This document shows positions 1 through 9,394 of a stretch of DNA of 64,000 nucleotides, piece by piece. Below the pieces are notes generated by a model that worked only from the letters and a program-made list of their open reading frames with translations, searched no databases and was not told the DNA's origin. Each line of letters opens with the position of its first letter. The stretch's first letter is position 1. Both the position numbers and the translations under genes were made by a program. Origin of the DNA: Cohaesibacter sp. (GTDB taxonomy: Bacteria; Pseudomonadota; Alphaproteobacteria; Rhizobiales; Cohaesibacteraceae); contig JAOAQZ010000030.1 in assembly GCA_025210795.1 (NCBI GenBank), forward strand, positions 21,134 through 85,133, in the 5' to 3' direction.

Positions 1-834
1 GGTGTCAGACTGCACATCGCCGTCATAGTTTTTACAAGCCCAGACAAAGCCGCCATTCCATTTCATGGCGCAAGCGACCATATCGTCAATCAGGCGGTGC
101 TCATAATGGATGCCTGCTTTTTTGAACTGCTCTTCGAACTCTTCCTCATAAACAACCTGGAACAGATCCTTGAAGCGGCCATCATAGGCTTTAAGGATGG
201 TGTTTTTGGTGGAGAGGAAGACAGGCCAACCAAGTGACAGGCCATAATTGAAGGAGGCGCGTGCAAAATCCTTGATGGATTCATCAAGGTTATACATGCC
301 CATGGCCACGCCAGCCGCGGGGGCGTCATAGACATCTTTTTCGATGATGGTGCCATCTTCGCCGACAAATTTCATGGTCAGTTTGCCCTTGCCGGGGAAG
401 AGGAAGTCAGTTGCACGATATTGATCACCAAAAGCGTGGCGACCGATCACGATGGGCTGTGTCCAGCCGGGGACCAGACGCGGAACATTGGAGCAGATGA
501 TCGGTTGGCGGAAGACAACGCCGCCCAGAATGTTGCGGATGGTGCCGTTCGGAGAGCGATACATGCGTTTGAGGTTAAACTCTTCAACGCGCTGCTCATC
601 CGGAGTGATGGTGGCACATTTGATGCCAACGCCATATTTCTTGATGGCTTCTGCCGCATCAACGGTGATCTGGTCATCCGTTTCGTCGCGGGTTTCGATG
701 CCCAGATCGTAATATTTAAGATCGATATCCAGATAAGGCAGGATGAGTTTTTGTTTGATGAAATCCCAGATAATGCGGGTCATTTCATCGCCGTCGAGCT
801 CGACGACCGGATTGGCTACCTTGATCTTGGACAT
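1..834 (-). CDS. icd: NADP-dependent isocitrate dehydrogenase, N-terminal part (cut by window edge)
   Basis: Oxidative decarboxylation of isocitrate to 2-oxoglutarate in the TCA cycle, making NADPH. The visible 278 residues start [20 protein letters not shown] and contain the [10 protein letters not shown] and [11 protein letters not shown] segments typical of the homodimeric, eukaryote-like IDH family of about 400 residues, so roughly the last third lies beyond the left edge. The ATG at 834 is preferred over an in-frame ATG at 840 because a GAGG ribosome site sits ten bases before it and only four before the other. The gene diverges from trmJ. Identity is firm from the protein; the C-terminus is not seen. 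Confidence 0.95.
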   Translation of the reverse strand, partial: MSKIKVANPVVELDGDEMTRIIWDFIKQKLILPYLDIDLKYYDLGIETRDETDDQITVDAAEAIKKYGVGIKCATITPDEQRVEEFNLKRMYRSPNGTIRNILGGVVFRQPIICSNVPRLVPGWTQPIVIGRHAFGDQYRATDFLFPGKGKLTMKFVGEDGTIIEKDVYDAPAAGVAMGMYNLDESIKDFARASFNYGLSLGWPVFLSTKNTILKAYDGRFKDLFQVVYEEEFEEQFKKAGIHYEHRLIDDMVACAMKWNGGFVWACKNYDGDVQSDT

Positions 835-840
835 AGGCAT

Positions 841-1162
841 CAGACCTCATTTTGATGTGCCTAACCTGGCGCGCCCCCCTAATGAGGGTGCTGGAGGAGG
901 AACAGAGTCAGGCAACCGAACTGTGAGGCTCATATAGCATTGTGAGCAGGTGCGGCAAAGGGTGACAGGTGGCAATTTGTAGCTCTTTTCCATAATTTCA
1001 GCAGCTTTTTGCCGCCTTTGGCGAGAAAGGCTTGCAATGGTTGGAGGGGTGGGTCATGTACTGGCCCTGAAATCAGGATGAGGGTGCTTATAAATGAGGC
1101 AACATATCCTTGTTTTCCCTTAAGACTGATGTCGTAGAAAAAGACGCAAAGCAGGTTTTGGC
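841..1162. other. Divergent intergenic region between icd and trmJ
   Basis: About 320 bases holding the promoters of both flanking genes. I find no open frame with a convincing start, no strong hairpin and no repeat here. The base sequence is not unusual. No individual promoter element could be assigned with confidence. Confidence 0.5.
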
Positions 1163-1900
1163 ATGGATCCGGTCATTATTTTGGTAGAGCCACAAATGGG
1201 TGAAAATATTGGGATGGCAGCGCGAGCCATGGCCAATTTTGGAGTGACGGATTTGCGTCTTGTCCGGCCTCGTGATGGTTGGCCAAGCGAGAAGGCCCGC
1301 AATGCTTCAGGGCGGGCGGATCATGTGATTGAGAAAACCGAAGTGTTTGAGACGCTGGAAGAGGCGGTTGCGGATCTGGAAATGCTCTATGCAACCACCG
1401 CGCGGCAGCGGGGTATGCTCAAGCCGGTTCATCATCCGGTAGAAGCGGCGCAAGGCATGCGGCACATCACCAATCGGGGGGGCAAGGTTGGCGTGCTGTT
1501 CGGTCGCGAACGCTGGGGGTTGAATAATGAAGAAATTGCCTTGTCGAACGTGATTTTGACCCTGCCGGTGGATCCTGATTTTTCTTCGCTCAATATTGCG
1601 CAGGCTGTTTTGATCATCTGCTATGAATGGCGTATGTCGGGCGATGAGCGTGAGGCGGCCTTGCCTTTTTCCGAGCCAGATCTGCCGCGGGCGAGTAAAG
1701 AAGATATGGTCCGGCTGTTCGAGCATTTGGAAAGTGCGCTTGACGAGACCAACTTCTTCCGCCCGCCAGAGAAGAGAAGCCATATGGTGCAGAATTTGCG
1801 TAATATATTGCAAAAGGGCGACTGGGCGACGCAGGAAGTGCGCACCTTGCGGGGGGTTATTGCCTCGCTTCAGCGCTATCATGAAAGAAAGCAAGATTAG
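1163..1900 (+). CDS. trmJ: tRNA (cytidine/uridine-2'-O-)-methyltransferase TrmJ
   Basis: SPOUT-class enzyme that methylates the 2'-OH of nucleotide 32 in tRNA anticodon loops, using S-adenosylmethionine. The 245-residue product starts MDPVIILVEPQMGENIGMAA, the usual SpoU N-terminus, and carries the knot-forming motifs VLFGRERWGLNNEEIALSN and LNIAQAVLIICYEW. The length is normal for the family. The stop is eight bases before the murI start, so the two are probably co-transcribed. A weak AGG site precedes the ATG. A general SpoU methyltransferase is the only real alternative. Confidence 0.93.
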   Translation: MDPVIILVEPQMGENIGMAARAMANFGVTDLRLVRPRDGWPSEKARNASGRADHVIEKTEVFETLEEAVADLEMLYATTARQRGMLKPVHHPVEAAQGMRHITNRGGKVGVLFGRERWGLNNEEIALSNVILTLPVDPDFSSLNIAQAVLIICYEWRMSGDEREAALPFSEPDLPRASKEDMVRLFEHLESALDETNFFRPPEKRSHMVQNLRNILQKGDWATQEVRTLRGVIASLQRYHERKQD

Positions 1901-1908
1901 GCCTGAGC

Positions 1909-2745
1909 ATGATTGGTAAGAAGAAGGCAAAAATTCTGGTTTTTGATTCCGGTTTTGGCGGCTTGTCCGTCTTGCTTGCCTTGTTTCGCACCATTCCGGC
2001 AGCTGACTATATCTATTTGGCCGATGATGCCCGCTTCCCTTATGGCGAGTTGGACGAGCAGGAGCTGACACAGGGGCTTGAGCGGCTGCTGAAAGAGGCT
2101 TGTAGGACGCATCAGCCAGATTTGATTGTGATTGCCTGTAACAGTGCCTCCACCATTGCCTTGCCCACTTTGCGCAGCGCGCTTGATTTGCCGGTGGTTG
2201 GTATTGTGCCGGGCATCAAGCCAGCGGCCCTTGCCAGCCAAAGCGGGCATATTTCCGTTTTGGCGACGCCGGGCACCATGAAACGCTCGCTTACCCATGA
2301 GCTTGTTCGCGAATTTGCGGGCGATTGTCAGGTCAATCTTGTGGCCTGTCCGCGATTGGCGGAAATGGCCGAGCGCTTTGTTCTGGAAGGGGCATGGGAC
2401 AGTACGGAACTAGGCAGGGAAGTCGGCGCGGCCTTTGTAGAGGATGGCGGCATAAAAACCGATGTGGTGGTGCTTGGATGCACCCATTACCCTCTAATCC
2501 AATCAGCCCTTGATCGCGTGACGCCGTGGCCAGTGCTCTGGATTGATCCGGCCCCTGCGGTCGCGCGCCGCGTTATGCTTTTGCTGGGGCAGGAGTGGCA
2601 GGATTGTGTGGCCAACAGGCAAGCCGCTCATGGGGATTTGTCGGCTTCGTTTGGTGGCTCCATCCGCTTTTTGTCGACGGGTGAGGGGGCTTCCCGCCTT
2701 ACAACAGCCTGGGCGCGGCTGCGTCCGGATTTTGTAAATCACTAA
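1909..2745 (+). CDS. murI: Glutamate racemase
   Basis: Interconverts L- and D-glutamate to supply D-glutamate for peptidoglycan. The 278-residue protein has the two catalytic cysteines in the expected settings: Cys77 in ACNSAS and Cys191 in GCTHYP. The N-terminal VFDSGFGGLSVL and DDARFPYG motifs are also typical. It follows trmJ closely, an arrangement that suggests one transcript and has no obvious functional link. A G+C-rich hairpin with a T-rich tail lies about 150 bases downstream. Confidence 0.95.
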   Translation: MIGKKKAKILVFDSGFGGLSVLLALFRTIPAADYIYLADDARFPYGELDEQELTQGLERLLKEACRTHQPDLIVIACNSASTIALPTLRSALDLPVVGIVPGIKPAALASQSGHISVLATPGTMKRSLTHELVREFAGDCQVNLVACPRLAEMAERFVLEGAWDSTELGREVGAAFVEDGGIKTDVVVLGCTHYPLIQSALDRVTPWPVLWIDPAPAVARRVMLLLGQEWQDCVANRQAAHGDLSASFGGSIRFLSTGEGASRLTTAWARLRPDFVNH

Positions 2746-2890
2746 GGCAGCGCGCCTTAAAATGGGGCGAGACGAGCTGCTTTTTTTGAAATTGCTGCGA
2801 GATACAGCAAAAAAGGCGCAAAAAGCCCTCAAAAGCGTCTGGAAGCGTTTGACTCTGCCTGTATGAGAGACTAAACAATCTTCATTCGAA

Positions 2891-2919
2891 AGAGGGGCTT
2901 GTTCGGCAGGCCCCCTTTT
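2891..2919 (+). terminator. Probable rho-independent terminator after murI
   Basis: A GGGGC...GCCCC stem with an 11-base loop is followed by TTTTGTTGTTT. It lies between murI and rpsD and would end the trmJ-murI transcript. It could instead act within the long rpsD leader if the rpsD promoter lies upstream. Confidence 0.55.
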
Positions 2920-2937
2920 GTTGTTTAACGCACCCGC

Positions 2938-2966
2938 GAGACCCAAAGGGCGCATCCTTGGGTCTC
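2938..2966 (+). promoter_or_regulatory. Strong hairpin upstream of rpsD, possible leader element
   Basis: GAGACCCAA pairs perfectly with TTGGGTCTC (nine base pairs), with GG/CC adding two more beyond a one-base bulge. No T-run follows, so it is not an ordinary terminator. It ends 85 bases before the rpsD start. A role in ribosomal-protein feedback by S4 is only an inference from its place; if the promoter lies downstream it would not be transcribed with rpsD. Confidence 0.4.
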
Positions 2967-3051
2967 TGTCGATTTTGATTGATGGCTTTGCCTGATATCG
3001 AGGTCTAGGAGGGGCGCGTTTTCTGAAAAATTGAGATAAGGAAAACACGCG

Positions 3052-3669
3052 ATGACTAAGCGCCATTCGCAGAAATACAAAATTGACCGCCGCATGGGCG
3101 AAAATATCTGGGGCCGTCCTAAGTCTCCAGTAAACCGCCGCGAATATGGTCCAGGCCAGCACGGCCAGCGCCGTAAAGGCAAATTGTCTGACTTCGGTAT
3201 TCAGCTGCGCGCCAAGCAGAAGCTGAAAGGTTACTATGGTAACATTTCCGAAAAGCAGTTCTTGCGGATCTATAAAGAAGCCAACCGGATCAAAGGTGAT
3301 ACCTCCGAGAACCTGATTGGCCTGCTTGAGTCTCGTCTGGACGCGCTCGTTTATCGTGCCAAGTTCGTTTCTACCGTTTTTGCTGCCCGTCAGTTCGTGA
3401 ACCACGGTCATGTTAAAGTGAACGGCAAGAAAGTGAACATTCCTTCCTATCGCTGTAAGCCTGGCGATGTGATCGAAGTGCGCGATTCTTCCAAGCAGCT
3501 GGCTATCGTTATCGAAGCCTCTCAGCTCGCTGAGCGTGACGTTCCTGATTATGTTGAAGTTGACCATGGCAAAATGGTTGCAACCTTCAAATCTCTGCCA
3601 CAGCTGGCTGACGTTCCATACCCAGTGATCATGGAACCAAACCTGGTGGTCGAATTCTACTCCCGCTAA
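3052..3669 (+). CDS. rpsD: 30S ribosomal protein S4
   Basis: Primary 16S rRNA-binding protein that nucleates assembly of the 30S body. The 205-residue product has the S4 N-terminal domain ([21 protein letters not shown]) and the S4 RNA-binding fold ([14 protein letters not shown]... [13 protein letters not shown]). It stands alone here rather than in an alpha operon, as is usual in Rhizobiales. GATAAGG precedes the ATG. Codon choice looks strongly biased, as expected for a highly expressed gene. A perfect terminator follows. Confidence 0.98.
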   Translation: MTKRHSQKYKIDRRMGENIWGRPKSPVNRREYGPGQHGQRRKGKLSDFGIQLRAKQKLKGYYGNISEKQFLRIYKEANRIKGDTSENLIGLLESRLDALVYRAKFVSTVFAARQFVNHGHVKVNGKKVNIPSYRCKPGDVIEVRDSSKQLAIVIEASQLAERDVPDYVEVDHGKMVATFKSLPQLADVPYPVIMEPNLVVEFYSR

Positions 3670-3697
3670 GGGACGCGAATTTACGTTTTCGATATGG

Positions 3698-3727
3698 GAA
3701 AAGGCCGCCTTGTTTGGCGGCCTTTTC
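3698..3727 (+). terminator. Rho-independent terminator of rpsD
   Basis: A perfect stem GAAAAGGCCGCC / GGCGGCCTTTTC with loop TTGTTT, running into T-rich sequence. It sits 29 bases after the rpsD stop codon. Confidence 0.85.
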
Positions 3728-3853
3728 TGTTTCTGCTCTGGGCAAGTCTGCGTGACCAAGCCAGATCCGGCTTACGTACCAGAGTGGATATCCATCAGCT
3801 TATAGAATGCGCCCCAGAACGCCCTGTAGCAAAGCCCCTTAGAAAGCTCTGTC

Positions 3854-4831
3854 ATGATTGAAACAGCCATGGATGAAAGTGCAATCGCGCCTCAAGAACC
3901 AGAGACCCTTGAGGGAAGTGTTGAAGATGGTTTGTGCCATCCCATGTTTCGCAAGGCCCCCAGTTCGGTTGCTTTCAAAAAGCTGCGCAAGCGGCTTTTG
4001 CGCAATGTGCGCGAGGCGATGGACGATTACAATATGACCACCAAGGGCAAAAAGTGGCTGGTCTGTATGTCCGGGGGTAAGGATTCTTATGGCCTTCTGG
4101 CGCTGCTGCTTGATTTGAAATGGCGCGGGCATCTGGATGTCGATATTCTGGCGGCCAATCTTGATCAGGCACAGCCCGGCTTTCCGTCCGATATTCTGCC
4201 AGCCTATTTTGAAGAGAATGCCATTCCCTATCATATCGAGCGGCAGGATACCTATTCCATCGTCAAGGAGAAGATCCCTGAGGGCAATACCTATTGCTCC
4301 CTTTGCTCTCGCCTGCGCCGGGCCAATTTGTACCGCGTTGCGCGTGAGCATGGATGTGACGCCATTATTCTGGGCCATCACAGGGACGATATTCTGGAGA
4401 CTTTCTTTCTCAATCTGATGCATGGGGGGCGTCTTGCCTCGATGCCGCCCAAGCTGAAGAATGAAGAGGGGGATCTGATGGTCTTCCGCCCGCTCGCCTA
4501 TTGCGCTGAGGCGGATTTAGAGAAGTTTGCCGAACATATGAAATTTCCCATCATTCCATGCGATCTATGCGGCTCGCAGGACGGGTTGCAGCGCCAGCAG
4601 GTCAAAGCCATGCTACAGGGCTTTGAAGCGCAGCATAAGGGCCGCACGCAGGTGATGTTCCGGGCGCTCAAAAATATCCGTCCCTCCCATATGCTTGATA
4701 CCGATCTGTTTGATTTCAAAGGCCTTAGTACCGAAGATAGCGAGCTGGGCGACGATCATGATGATGGGGAAGGTTGCGGGGCTGTGACAGCCCTGTCCGA
4801 GAGCTTCTTGCGCATGCATGAGGCAGACTAG
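3854..4831 (+). CDS. ttcA: tRNA 2-thiocytidine biosynthesis protein TtcA
   Basis: Iron-sulfur, ATP-dependent enzyme that makes 2-thiocytidine at position 32 of tRNAs. The PP-loop ATP-pyrophosphatase motif SGGKDS is present, with the two CxxC pairs that hold the cluster ([10 protein letters not shown] and [15 protein letters not shown]). Length is 325 residues, slightly longer than the E. coli protein because of N- and C-terminal extensions; the C-terminus has an acidic run (GDDHDDGEG). The start could also be the ATG at 3869. With trmJ, this is a second enzyme acting on tRNA position 32 in the same stretch. Confidence 0.93.
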   Translation: MIETAMDESAIAPQEPETLEGSVEDGLCHPMFRKAPSSVAFKKLRKRLLRNVREAMDDYNMTTKGKKWLVCMSGGKDSYGLLALLLDLKWRGHLDVDILAANLDQAQPGFPSDILPAYFEENAIPYHIERQDTYSIVKEKIPEGNTYCSLCSRLRRANLYRVAREHGCDAIILGHHRDDILETFFLNLMHGGRLASMPPKLKNEEGDLMVFRPLAYCAEADLEKFAEHMKFPIIPCDLCGSQDGLQRQQVKAMLQGFEAQHKGRTQVMFRALKNIRPSHMLDTDLFDFKGLSTEDSELGDDHDDGEGCGAVTALSESFLRMHEAD

Positions 4832-4896
4832 GTTGACTAGCTTCTGTCTTTGCTGGCTCTTTTCGCAAAGAGGCTGAGAGCGATTAAGTTTCACAC

Positions 4897-4932
4897 AAAA
4901 AAGCCCGCCTCCTGATGGAAGCGGGCTTTTTT
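4897..4932. terminator. Bidirectional terminator between ttcA and grxD
   Basis: AAAAAAGCCCGC pairs perfectly with GCGGGCTTTTTT across a 12-base loop. A-run and T-run on opposite sides let it serve both the plus-strand ttcA and the minus-strand grxD, which converge here. Confidence 0.9.
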
Positions 4933-4964
4933 ATTGAAGTTCCAAGTGCGCTTTAAATGTGGGC

Positions 4965-5285
4965 TTAAGCTGTCACTTTGGAATTGATCAGTTCCTGCAA
5001 TTCCTGGCTCTGGAACATTTCGCGGACAATGTCGCAACCGCCAACAAACTCACCCTTTACATAGAGTTGAGGGATGGTTGGCCAGTTGGAATAGTCCTTG
5101 ATGCCCTGACGCAGGTCATCGGATTCCAGCACATTGATCCCTTTATAGGGAACCTGAAGGTAATCCATGATCTGAACCACCTGACCGGAAAAACCACATT
5201 GCGGGAAGCTGGGCGTGCCTTTCATGAAGACTACGATATCGTTGGATTTGACTTCGTTATCGATCCAGGCATTGATGTCGCTCAT
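4965..5285 (-). CDS. grxD: Monothiol glutaredoxin Grx4 type
   Basis: Carrier and sensor of [2Fe-2S] clusters in partnership with BolA. The 106-residue protein has the monothiol CGFS active site (Cys30), [16 protein letters not shown] for glutathione binding and the usual length. The start at 5285 ([11 protein letters not shown]) has AAGGACGG just upstream; a longer frame to 5330 lacks support. It follows bolA on the same strand, and the Grx4-BolA pair is a well-known iron-homeostasis complex. Confidence 0.95.
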   Translation of the reverse strand: MSDINAWIDNEVKSNDIVVFMKGTPSFPQCGFSGQVVQIMDYLQVPYKGINVLESDDLRQGIKDYSNWPTIPQLYVKGEFVGGCDIVREMFQSQELQELINSKVTA

Positions 5286-5465
5286 AGATCCGTCCTTTGC
5301 TTGTCTTGTTTGCGCCTGGACCATCTTCAAGTCAGGCCGGGGAAGCCTTGTCGTTGGTCAAATCGGCGCTGGATAATTGCCTTGCTGCTGTGCCCCTATG
5401 TCTGGCTACGGACTTGTAGCCAGCTTGGGATTTGCAGCACTGTAAGGCAATTGATGATATCGGGG

Positions 5466-5699
5466 TTATTTAGGCACTGATGTTTGCAGGGCAAGGGCAT
5501 GCAGCTCTCCGCCCATATTGCCTTTCAGTGCTTCATAAATCATCTGATGTTGCTGTACGCGGGATTTGTCGCGGAAGCTTTCCGAGACGACCTCAGCGGC
5601 AAAATGGTCGCCATCACCAGCCAGATCACGGATGGTAACATCGGCATCGGGCAGGGCTTCCTTGATCAGGGTTTCAATTTCGCGTGCATCCATTGGCAT
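5466..5699 (-). CDS. bolA: BolA family protein
   Basis: Small class II KH-fold protein that binds monothiol glutaredoxin through a shared [2Fe-2S] cluster. The 77 residues contain the BolA core HFAAEVVSESFRDKSRVQQHQMIYEAL followed by GNMGGELHALAL, with the conserved histidine in GELHALA. AGGAGG stands six bases before the ATG at 5699. It lies between purL and grxD, the order seen in many Rhizobiales. Since it keeps the short form without an extra cysteine loop, it resembles YrbA/BolA-like more than E. coli BolA itself. Confidence 0.9.
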   Translation of the reverse strand: MPMDAREIETLIKEALPDADVTIRDLAGDGDHFAAEVVSESFRDKSRVQQHQMIYEALKGNMGGELHALALQTSVPK

Positions 5700-5759
5700 G
5701 GTTGGCCTCCTCACAAATTAGTCGCAGCGCTGGCAAGGCCTGCCATTGCAGACGAGAAA

Positions 5760-5781
5760 CCAGCCAGACGGGTCTGGCTGG
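5760..5781 (-). terminator. Hairpin after purL, candidate terminator
   Basis: CCAGCCAGA / TCTGGCTGG, nine perfect pairs with loop CGGG, lies between the purL stop and bolA. On the minus strand only a short TTT follows, so termination may be partial and bolA-grxD could receive some read-through. Confidence 0.5.
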
Positions 5782-5824
5782 ATCAACCTTTTTGGCGTTA
5801 TAGCAGCTTGGCTGCTGTAAAGCC

Positions 5825-8026
5825 TTAGGATTGGGTCATATAGTTCGGGAACCAATCTTCGTGTGCGCTGTTCAATTTTGCAACGGAAATGCTGCCATGA
5901 CCCACGACTTTTAGATCTTTTCCGGTCACAAAGCCCAATTTGTCTGCGGGAATGTTAGCTTTTTGCGCTAAATCCAGCAACGCATCAGCCTGATTGGCTG
6001 CACAGGTGATCAGATAACGGGCCTGATCTTCTGCGTAAAAGGCAATATGGGCATTCTCAGAAGGCAATTCAATATCTGCGCCAAGGCCAGACTTCATGGC
6101 CATTTCAGCAACGCCAACCCCAAGACCGCCGTCAGAGAGGTCATGAGCGGCATTGATGGCACCGGAGCGGATGGAAGTGCGCACAAAATCCCCTGTTGCC
6201 TTTTCTTTTGCCAGATCAACAGAAGGAGGAGCGCCTTCTTCGCGGCCCAGAATTTCGCGCACATACAGGCTCTGCCCCATCTCTGTGCCATGCCCACCGA
6301 TGAGCAGAATGACATCGCCTTCTGCAATAAAGCTGTTGCCGCAGGCAATAGCGACATCAGGAAGCAGGCCAACTGCGCCAATGGCGGGGGTTGGCAGGAT
6401 GGCTTCGCCGGATGTTTCGTTATAGAGCGAAACGTTGCCCGAGACGATTGGCATATCAAGGGCTGAACAGGCTTCACCAATGCCTTTGATACAGCCGACA
6501 AACTGGCCCATAATTTCCGGCTTTTCAGGATTGCCGAAATTAAGGTTGTCGGTTGTGGCCAGAGGCTCGGCACCCACAGCGTTGAGGTTACGCCAGCATT
6601 CTGCAACGGCCTGTTTGCCGCCTTCAAACGGATCAGCCTTACAATAACGCGGTGTAACATCCACAGAGAAGGCAAGACCCTTTTGTGTGCCGTCGACCCG
6701 GATCACGCCAGCATCACCGCCTGGGCGCTGCTTGGTGTTGCCCTGGATCATGGTGTCATATTGCTCCCAAACCCAGCGGCGGGAGGCAAGATCAGGGGTG
6801 CCAACCATTTTATAAAGGCTGTCGAGCAGATTCGCCGGAGCCTTAACGGAGGCTGCATCAATTGCAGGCAGTTTTGGCGATTCGACCCAAGGGCGATCAT
6901 ATTCAGGGGCTTCGTCGCCCAATTCCTTGATCGGCAGGTCGGCAACCAGCTCGTCATTGTGATAGATCTTGAAGCGCAGCGTGTCGGTGGTGACACCAAC
7001 TTCGGCAAAGTCCAGCTCCCACTTGCGGAAGACAGCTTCTGCTGCTTCGCGCTTTTCAGGATGCAGAACCATCAACATGCGCTCTTGGGATTCGGACAGC
7101 ATCATTTCGTAGGCTGTCATATTCTCTTCGCGGCAAGGAACCTTGTTGAGGTTAAGATCCACCCCAAGATTGCCTTTTGCGCCCATCTCGACCGCAGAAC
7201 AGGTCAGGCCAGCGGCCCCCATATCCTGAATGGCGATCACGGCACCGGTCTGCATCAGCTCTAACGTAGCTTCCATCAGGCGTTTTTCGGAGAAGGGGTC
7301 TCCCACCTGAACAGTAGGACGCTTTTCTTCCGAATCATCGTCAAATTCAGCAGATGCCATGGTGGCACCGCCCACGCCGTCGCGGCCGGTCTTGGCACCA
7401 AGATAGACAACGGGCATGCCCACGCCCTTGGCTTCGGACAGGAAGATCTTGTCAGCGTCTGCAAGGCCTGCGGCAAAGGCATTGACGAGGCAGTTGCCGT
7501 TGTAAGAGGGGTGGAAGTTCACTTCACCGCCAACGGTGGGAACGCCAAAGCAGTTGCCATAGCCGCCAACGCCAGCCACAACGCCAGAGACAATGTGGCG
7601 GGTGCGCTCATGATCCGGCTCGCCAAAGCGCAGGGCATTCATGGCAGCAACCGGACGGGCACCCATGGTGAAGACATCGCGCAGGATGCCGCCAACGCCG
7701 GTGGCAGCGCCCTGATAGGGCTCGATGTAAGAGGGGTGGTTGTGGCTTTCCATTTTAAAGACAATGGCCTGTCCATCGTCGATATCGACCACACCGGCAT
7801 TCTCGCCCGGACCTTCTATGACGCGCGGGCCATCGGTTGGCAGGGTGCGGAGCCATTTTTTAGAGGATTTGTAAGAGCAATGCTCGTTCCACATGGCTGA
7901 GAAGATGCCAAGCTCGGTGATGGTTGGCTCGCGGCCAATCAGCCCGAGAATGCGCTCATATTCGTCCGGCTTGAGGCCATGTTCAGCGATCAGCTCGGGG
8001 GTAATCTGGATGTTTTGTACCGTCAT
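5825..8026 (-). CDS. purL: Phosphoribosylformylglycinamidine synthase subunit PurL
   Basis: Large synthetase subunit of the fourth step of purine synthesis: FGAR plus ATP and ammonia to FGAM. At 733 residues it is the short, small-PurL form that works with separate PurS and PurQ. Motifs seen include [13 protein letters not shown] near the start, [34 protein letters not shown] and [16 protein letters not shown]. The start codon overlaps the purQ stop by four bases (ATGA), a sign of translational coupling. Confidence 0.98.
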   Translation of the reverse strand: MTVQNIQITPELIAEHGLKPDEYERILGLIGREPTITELGIFSAMWNEHCSYKSSKKWLRTLPTDGPRVIEGPGENAGVVDIDDGQAIVFKMESHNHPSYIEPYQGAATGVGGILRDVFTMGARPVAAMNALRFGEPDHERTRHIVSGVVAGVGGYGNCFGVPTVGGEVNFHPSYNGNCLVNAFAAGLADADKIFLSEAKGVGMPVVYLGAKTGRDGVGGATMASAEFDDDSEEKRPTVQVGDPFSEKRLMEATLELMQTGAVIAIQDMGAAGLTCSAVEMGAKGNLGVDLNLNKVPCREENMTAYEMMLSESQERMLMVLHPEKREAAEAVFRKWELDFAEVGVTTDTLRFKIYHNDELVADLPIKELGDEAPEYDRPWVESPKLPAIDAASVKAPANLLDSLYKMVGTPDLASRRWVWEQYDTMIQGNTKQRPGGDAGVIRVDGTQKGLAFSVDVTPRYCKADPFEGGKQAVAECWRNLNAVGAEPLATTDNLNFGNPEKPEIMGQFVGCIKGIGEACSALDMPIVSGNVSLYNETSGEAILPTPAIGAVGLLPDVAIACGNSFIAEGDVILLIGGHGTEMGQSLYVREILGREEGAPPSVDLAKEKATGDFVRTSIRSGAINAAHDLSDGGLGVGVAEMAMKSGLGADIELPSENAHIAFYAEDQARYLITCAANQADALLDLAQKANIPADKLGFVTGKDLKVVGHGSISVAKLNSAHEDWFPNYMTQS

Positions 8027-8712
8027 GCCACCTTCTCCAACAGGCTTTCAAACAGGCCGCGCCCATCAAGGCCGCCATGCAAATCTTCGATCAGGTTTTC
8101 AGGATGGGGCATCATGCCCAAAATGGTGCCGCGAGCATTCATGATGCCGGCAATATTGTTGCGAGAGCCATTGATATTGGCCTCAGGGGTAACTTCCCCG
8201 TTTTCATCTGCATAGCGGAACAGCACCCGCCCGTCGCCTTCCAGCATGGCGAGGGTCTCATCATCAGCAAAGTAATTGCCGTCATGGTGAGCGACAGGGC
8301 ACAAGATGGTCTGGCCATCTTCATAGGCCCATGTGAAATCGGTCTCGTTATTCTCCACCCGCAAATGGGTCTTTTTGCAAATGAAGTTTAGGCCTGCATT
8401 GCGCATCAGGGCACCGGGCAGGATGCCGGTTTCGGTGAGGATCTGGAAGCCGTTGCAGACCCCGAGGATTTTCACCCCGTCTTTTGCCTTGGCCAGCAGG
8501 TCTTTGACGACAGGAGAGCGGGCTGCAATGGCACCAGAGCGCAGATAATCGCCATAGGAGAAACCGCCCGGCACGATGATCAGATCACTTTGGGGGATTT
8601 CGGTTTCGGTATGCCAGACCATGGTTGGCTCGGCACCAGAGACGGAGCGCACGGCGGCTGCCATATCATGCTCACGGTTGGTGCCAGGAAATACAAGGAT
8701 TGCAGTTTTCAT
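8023..8712 (-). CDS. purQ: Phosphoribosylformylglycinamidine synthase glutaminase subunit PurQ
   Basis: Class I glutamine amidotransferase that feeds ammonia to PurL. The 229-residue protein has FPGTNREHD at the N-terminus, the nucleophile Cys86 in GVCNGFQ, and the His-Glu pair in MMPHPEN near the C-terminus. GAGG stands before the ATG. Its end overlaps purL, so the two are made in balance. Confidence 0.97.
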   Translation of the reverse strand: MKTAILVFPGTNREHDMAAAVRSVSGAEPTMVWHTETEIPQSDLIIVPGGFSYGDYLRSGAIAARSPVVKDLLAKAKDGVKILGVCNGFQILTETGILPGALMRNAGLNFICKKTHLRVENNETDFTWAYEDGQTILCPVAHHDGNYFADDETLAMLEGDGRVLFRYADENGEVTPEANINGSRNNIAGIMNARGTILGMMPHPENLIEDLHGGLDGRGLFESLLEKVA

Positions 8713-8799
8713 AACAGCCTCGTCCTGAGAAGCGGGTGGGGCAAAAGCCTAAAGCAGTTAAGGCGAACTAGCCTGACGGATAAGATCGGGTGCGATGAG

Positions 8800-9009
8800 C
8801 TAGAGAAGAAACAGGATGGCAAGCACAGAGGCGATAACCGGAATGAGGATGAAGATGCCTGCCTTGATGAGCATAAAGCGAATGGCTTTGGCATTTTCGG
8901 CTCTTTGGTCATAGCCTGTCTGGCTATCTATGCCCTGATGATTGACCGGGCTTTCCTGCGGGTCTGTCTCTTGATGATCCTTCTTGGTGGGGAGGAGCTG
9001 CTCACTCAT
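8800..9009 (-). CDS. Small tail-anchored membrane protein within the pur cluster
   Basis: 69 residues from the ATG at 9009. The first 45 are polar (MSEQLLPTKKDHQETDPQES...), the last 22 or so form one hydrophobic segment (AIRFMLIKAGIFILIPVIAS... to FLL) reaching the C-terminus, so a tail-anchored inner-membrane protein is expected. It sits between purS and purQ with gaps of 35 and 87 bases, so it is probably co-transcribed with the purine genes. Small unnamed genes occur at this place in related genomes as far as I recall. I do not know a function. Confidence 0.6.
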   Translation of the reverse strand: MSEQLLPTKKDHQETDPQESPVNHQGIDSQTGYDQRAENAKAIRFMLIKAGIFILIPVIASVLAILFLL

Positions 9010-9044
9010 GAGATGCAAAATCCAATCCTGATGGCAAAATTGGC

Positions 9045-9284
9045 CTAGAGAATATCGATGTGATAATTCTCGATGACAGTGTTGGCCAGAAGCTTTTCGC
9101 ACATGTCGGTCAGCTTGGCCTTAGCTGCGGACTGGTCGCTATCGCTCAGTTCGATATCAATGACCTTGCCCTGACGGACGCTATCAACCCCGCCGAAGCC
9201 GAGTGCGCCCAGAGCGCCTTCAATGGCCTTGCCTTGTGGGTCCAATACGCCGTTTTTCAAAGTGACGGTGATGCGAGCTTTCAT
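9045..9284 (-). CDS. purS: Phosphoribosylformylglycinamidine synthase subunit PurS
   Basis: Small structural subunit that bridges PurL and PurQ in the three-part FGAM synthase and helps move ammonia between them. The 79-residue protein begins MKARITVTLKNGVLDPQGKA and contains the conserved ALGFGGVDSVRQGKVIDIEL segment. Its presence fits the short PurL downstream. AGGA precedes the ATG at modest spacing. Confidence 0.96.
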   Translation of the reverse strand: MKARITVTLKNGVLDPQGKAIEGALGALGFGGVDSVRQGKVIDIELSDSDQSAAKAKLTDMCEKLLANTVIENYHIDIL

Positions 9285-9347
9285 TGTCTTGCTATCCTGT
9301 TCGTCGTAGGTCAGCCCGCAGCAATTGGCGGGCCGGGGAATAGAAAG

Positions 9348-9380
9348 ACCAAAAGGCAGAAGAGATGTCTGCCTTTTGGT
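9348..9380 (-). terminator. Perfect 13-bp hairpin between purC and purS
   Basis: ACCAAAAGGCAGA pairs perfectly with TCTGCCTTTTGGT over a seven-base loop, 15 bases after the purC stop. On the minus strand only CTTTC follows, not a full T-run, so it may be a partial terminator or an RNA-processing or stabilising hairpin that lowers purSQL relative to purC. Confidence 0.55.
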
Positions 9381-9394
9381 TTAAGATATGCGAA

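Noticed and set aside
421..855. Plus-strand frames opposite icd
   Set aside because: The minus-strand protein is clearly isocitrate dehydrogenase; the opposite frames are mirror effects of its codon bias.
2503..3759. A 418-residue open frame on the minus strand across murI and rpsD
   Set aside because: It is antisense to two firmly identified genes, has a low-complexity basic composition and no ribosome site.
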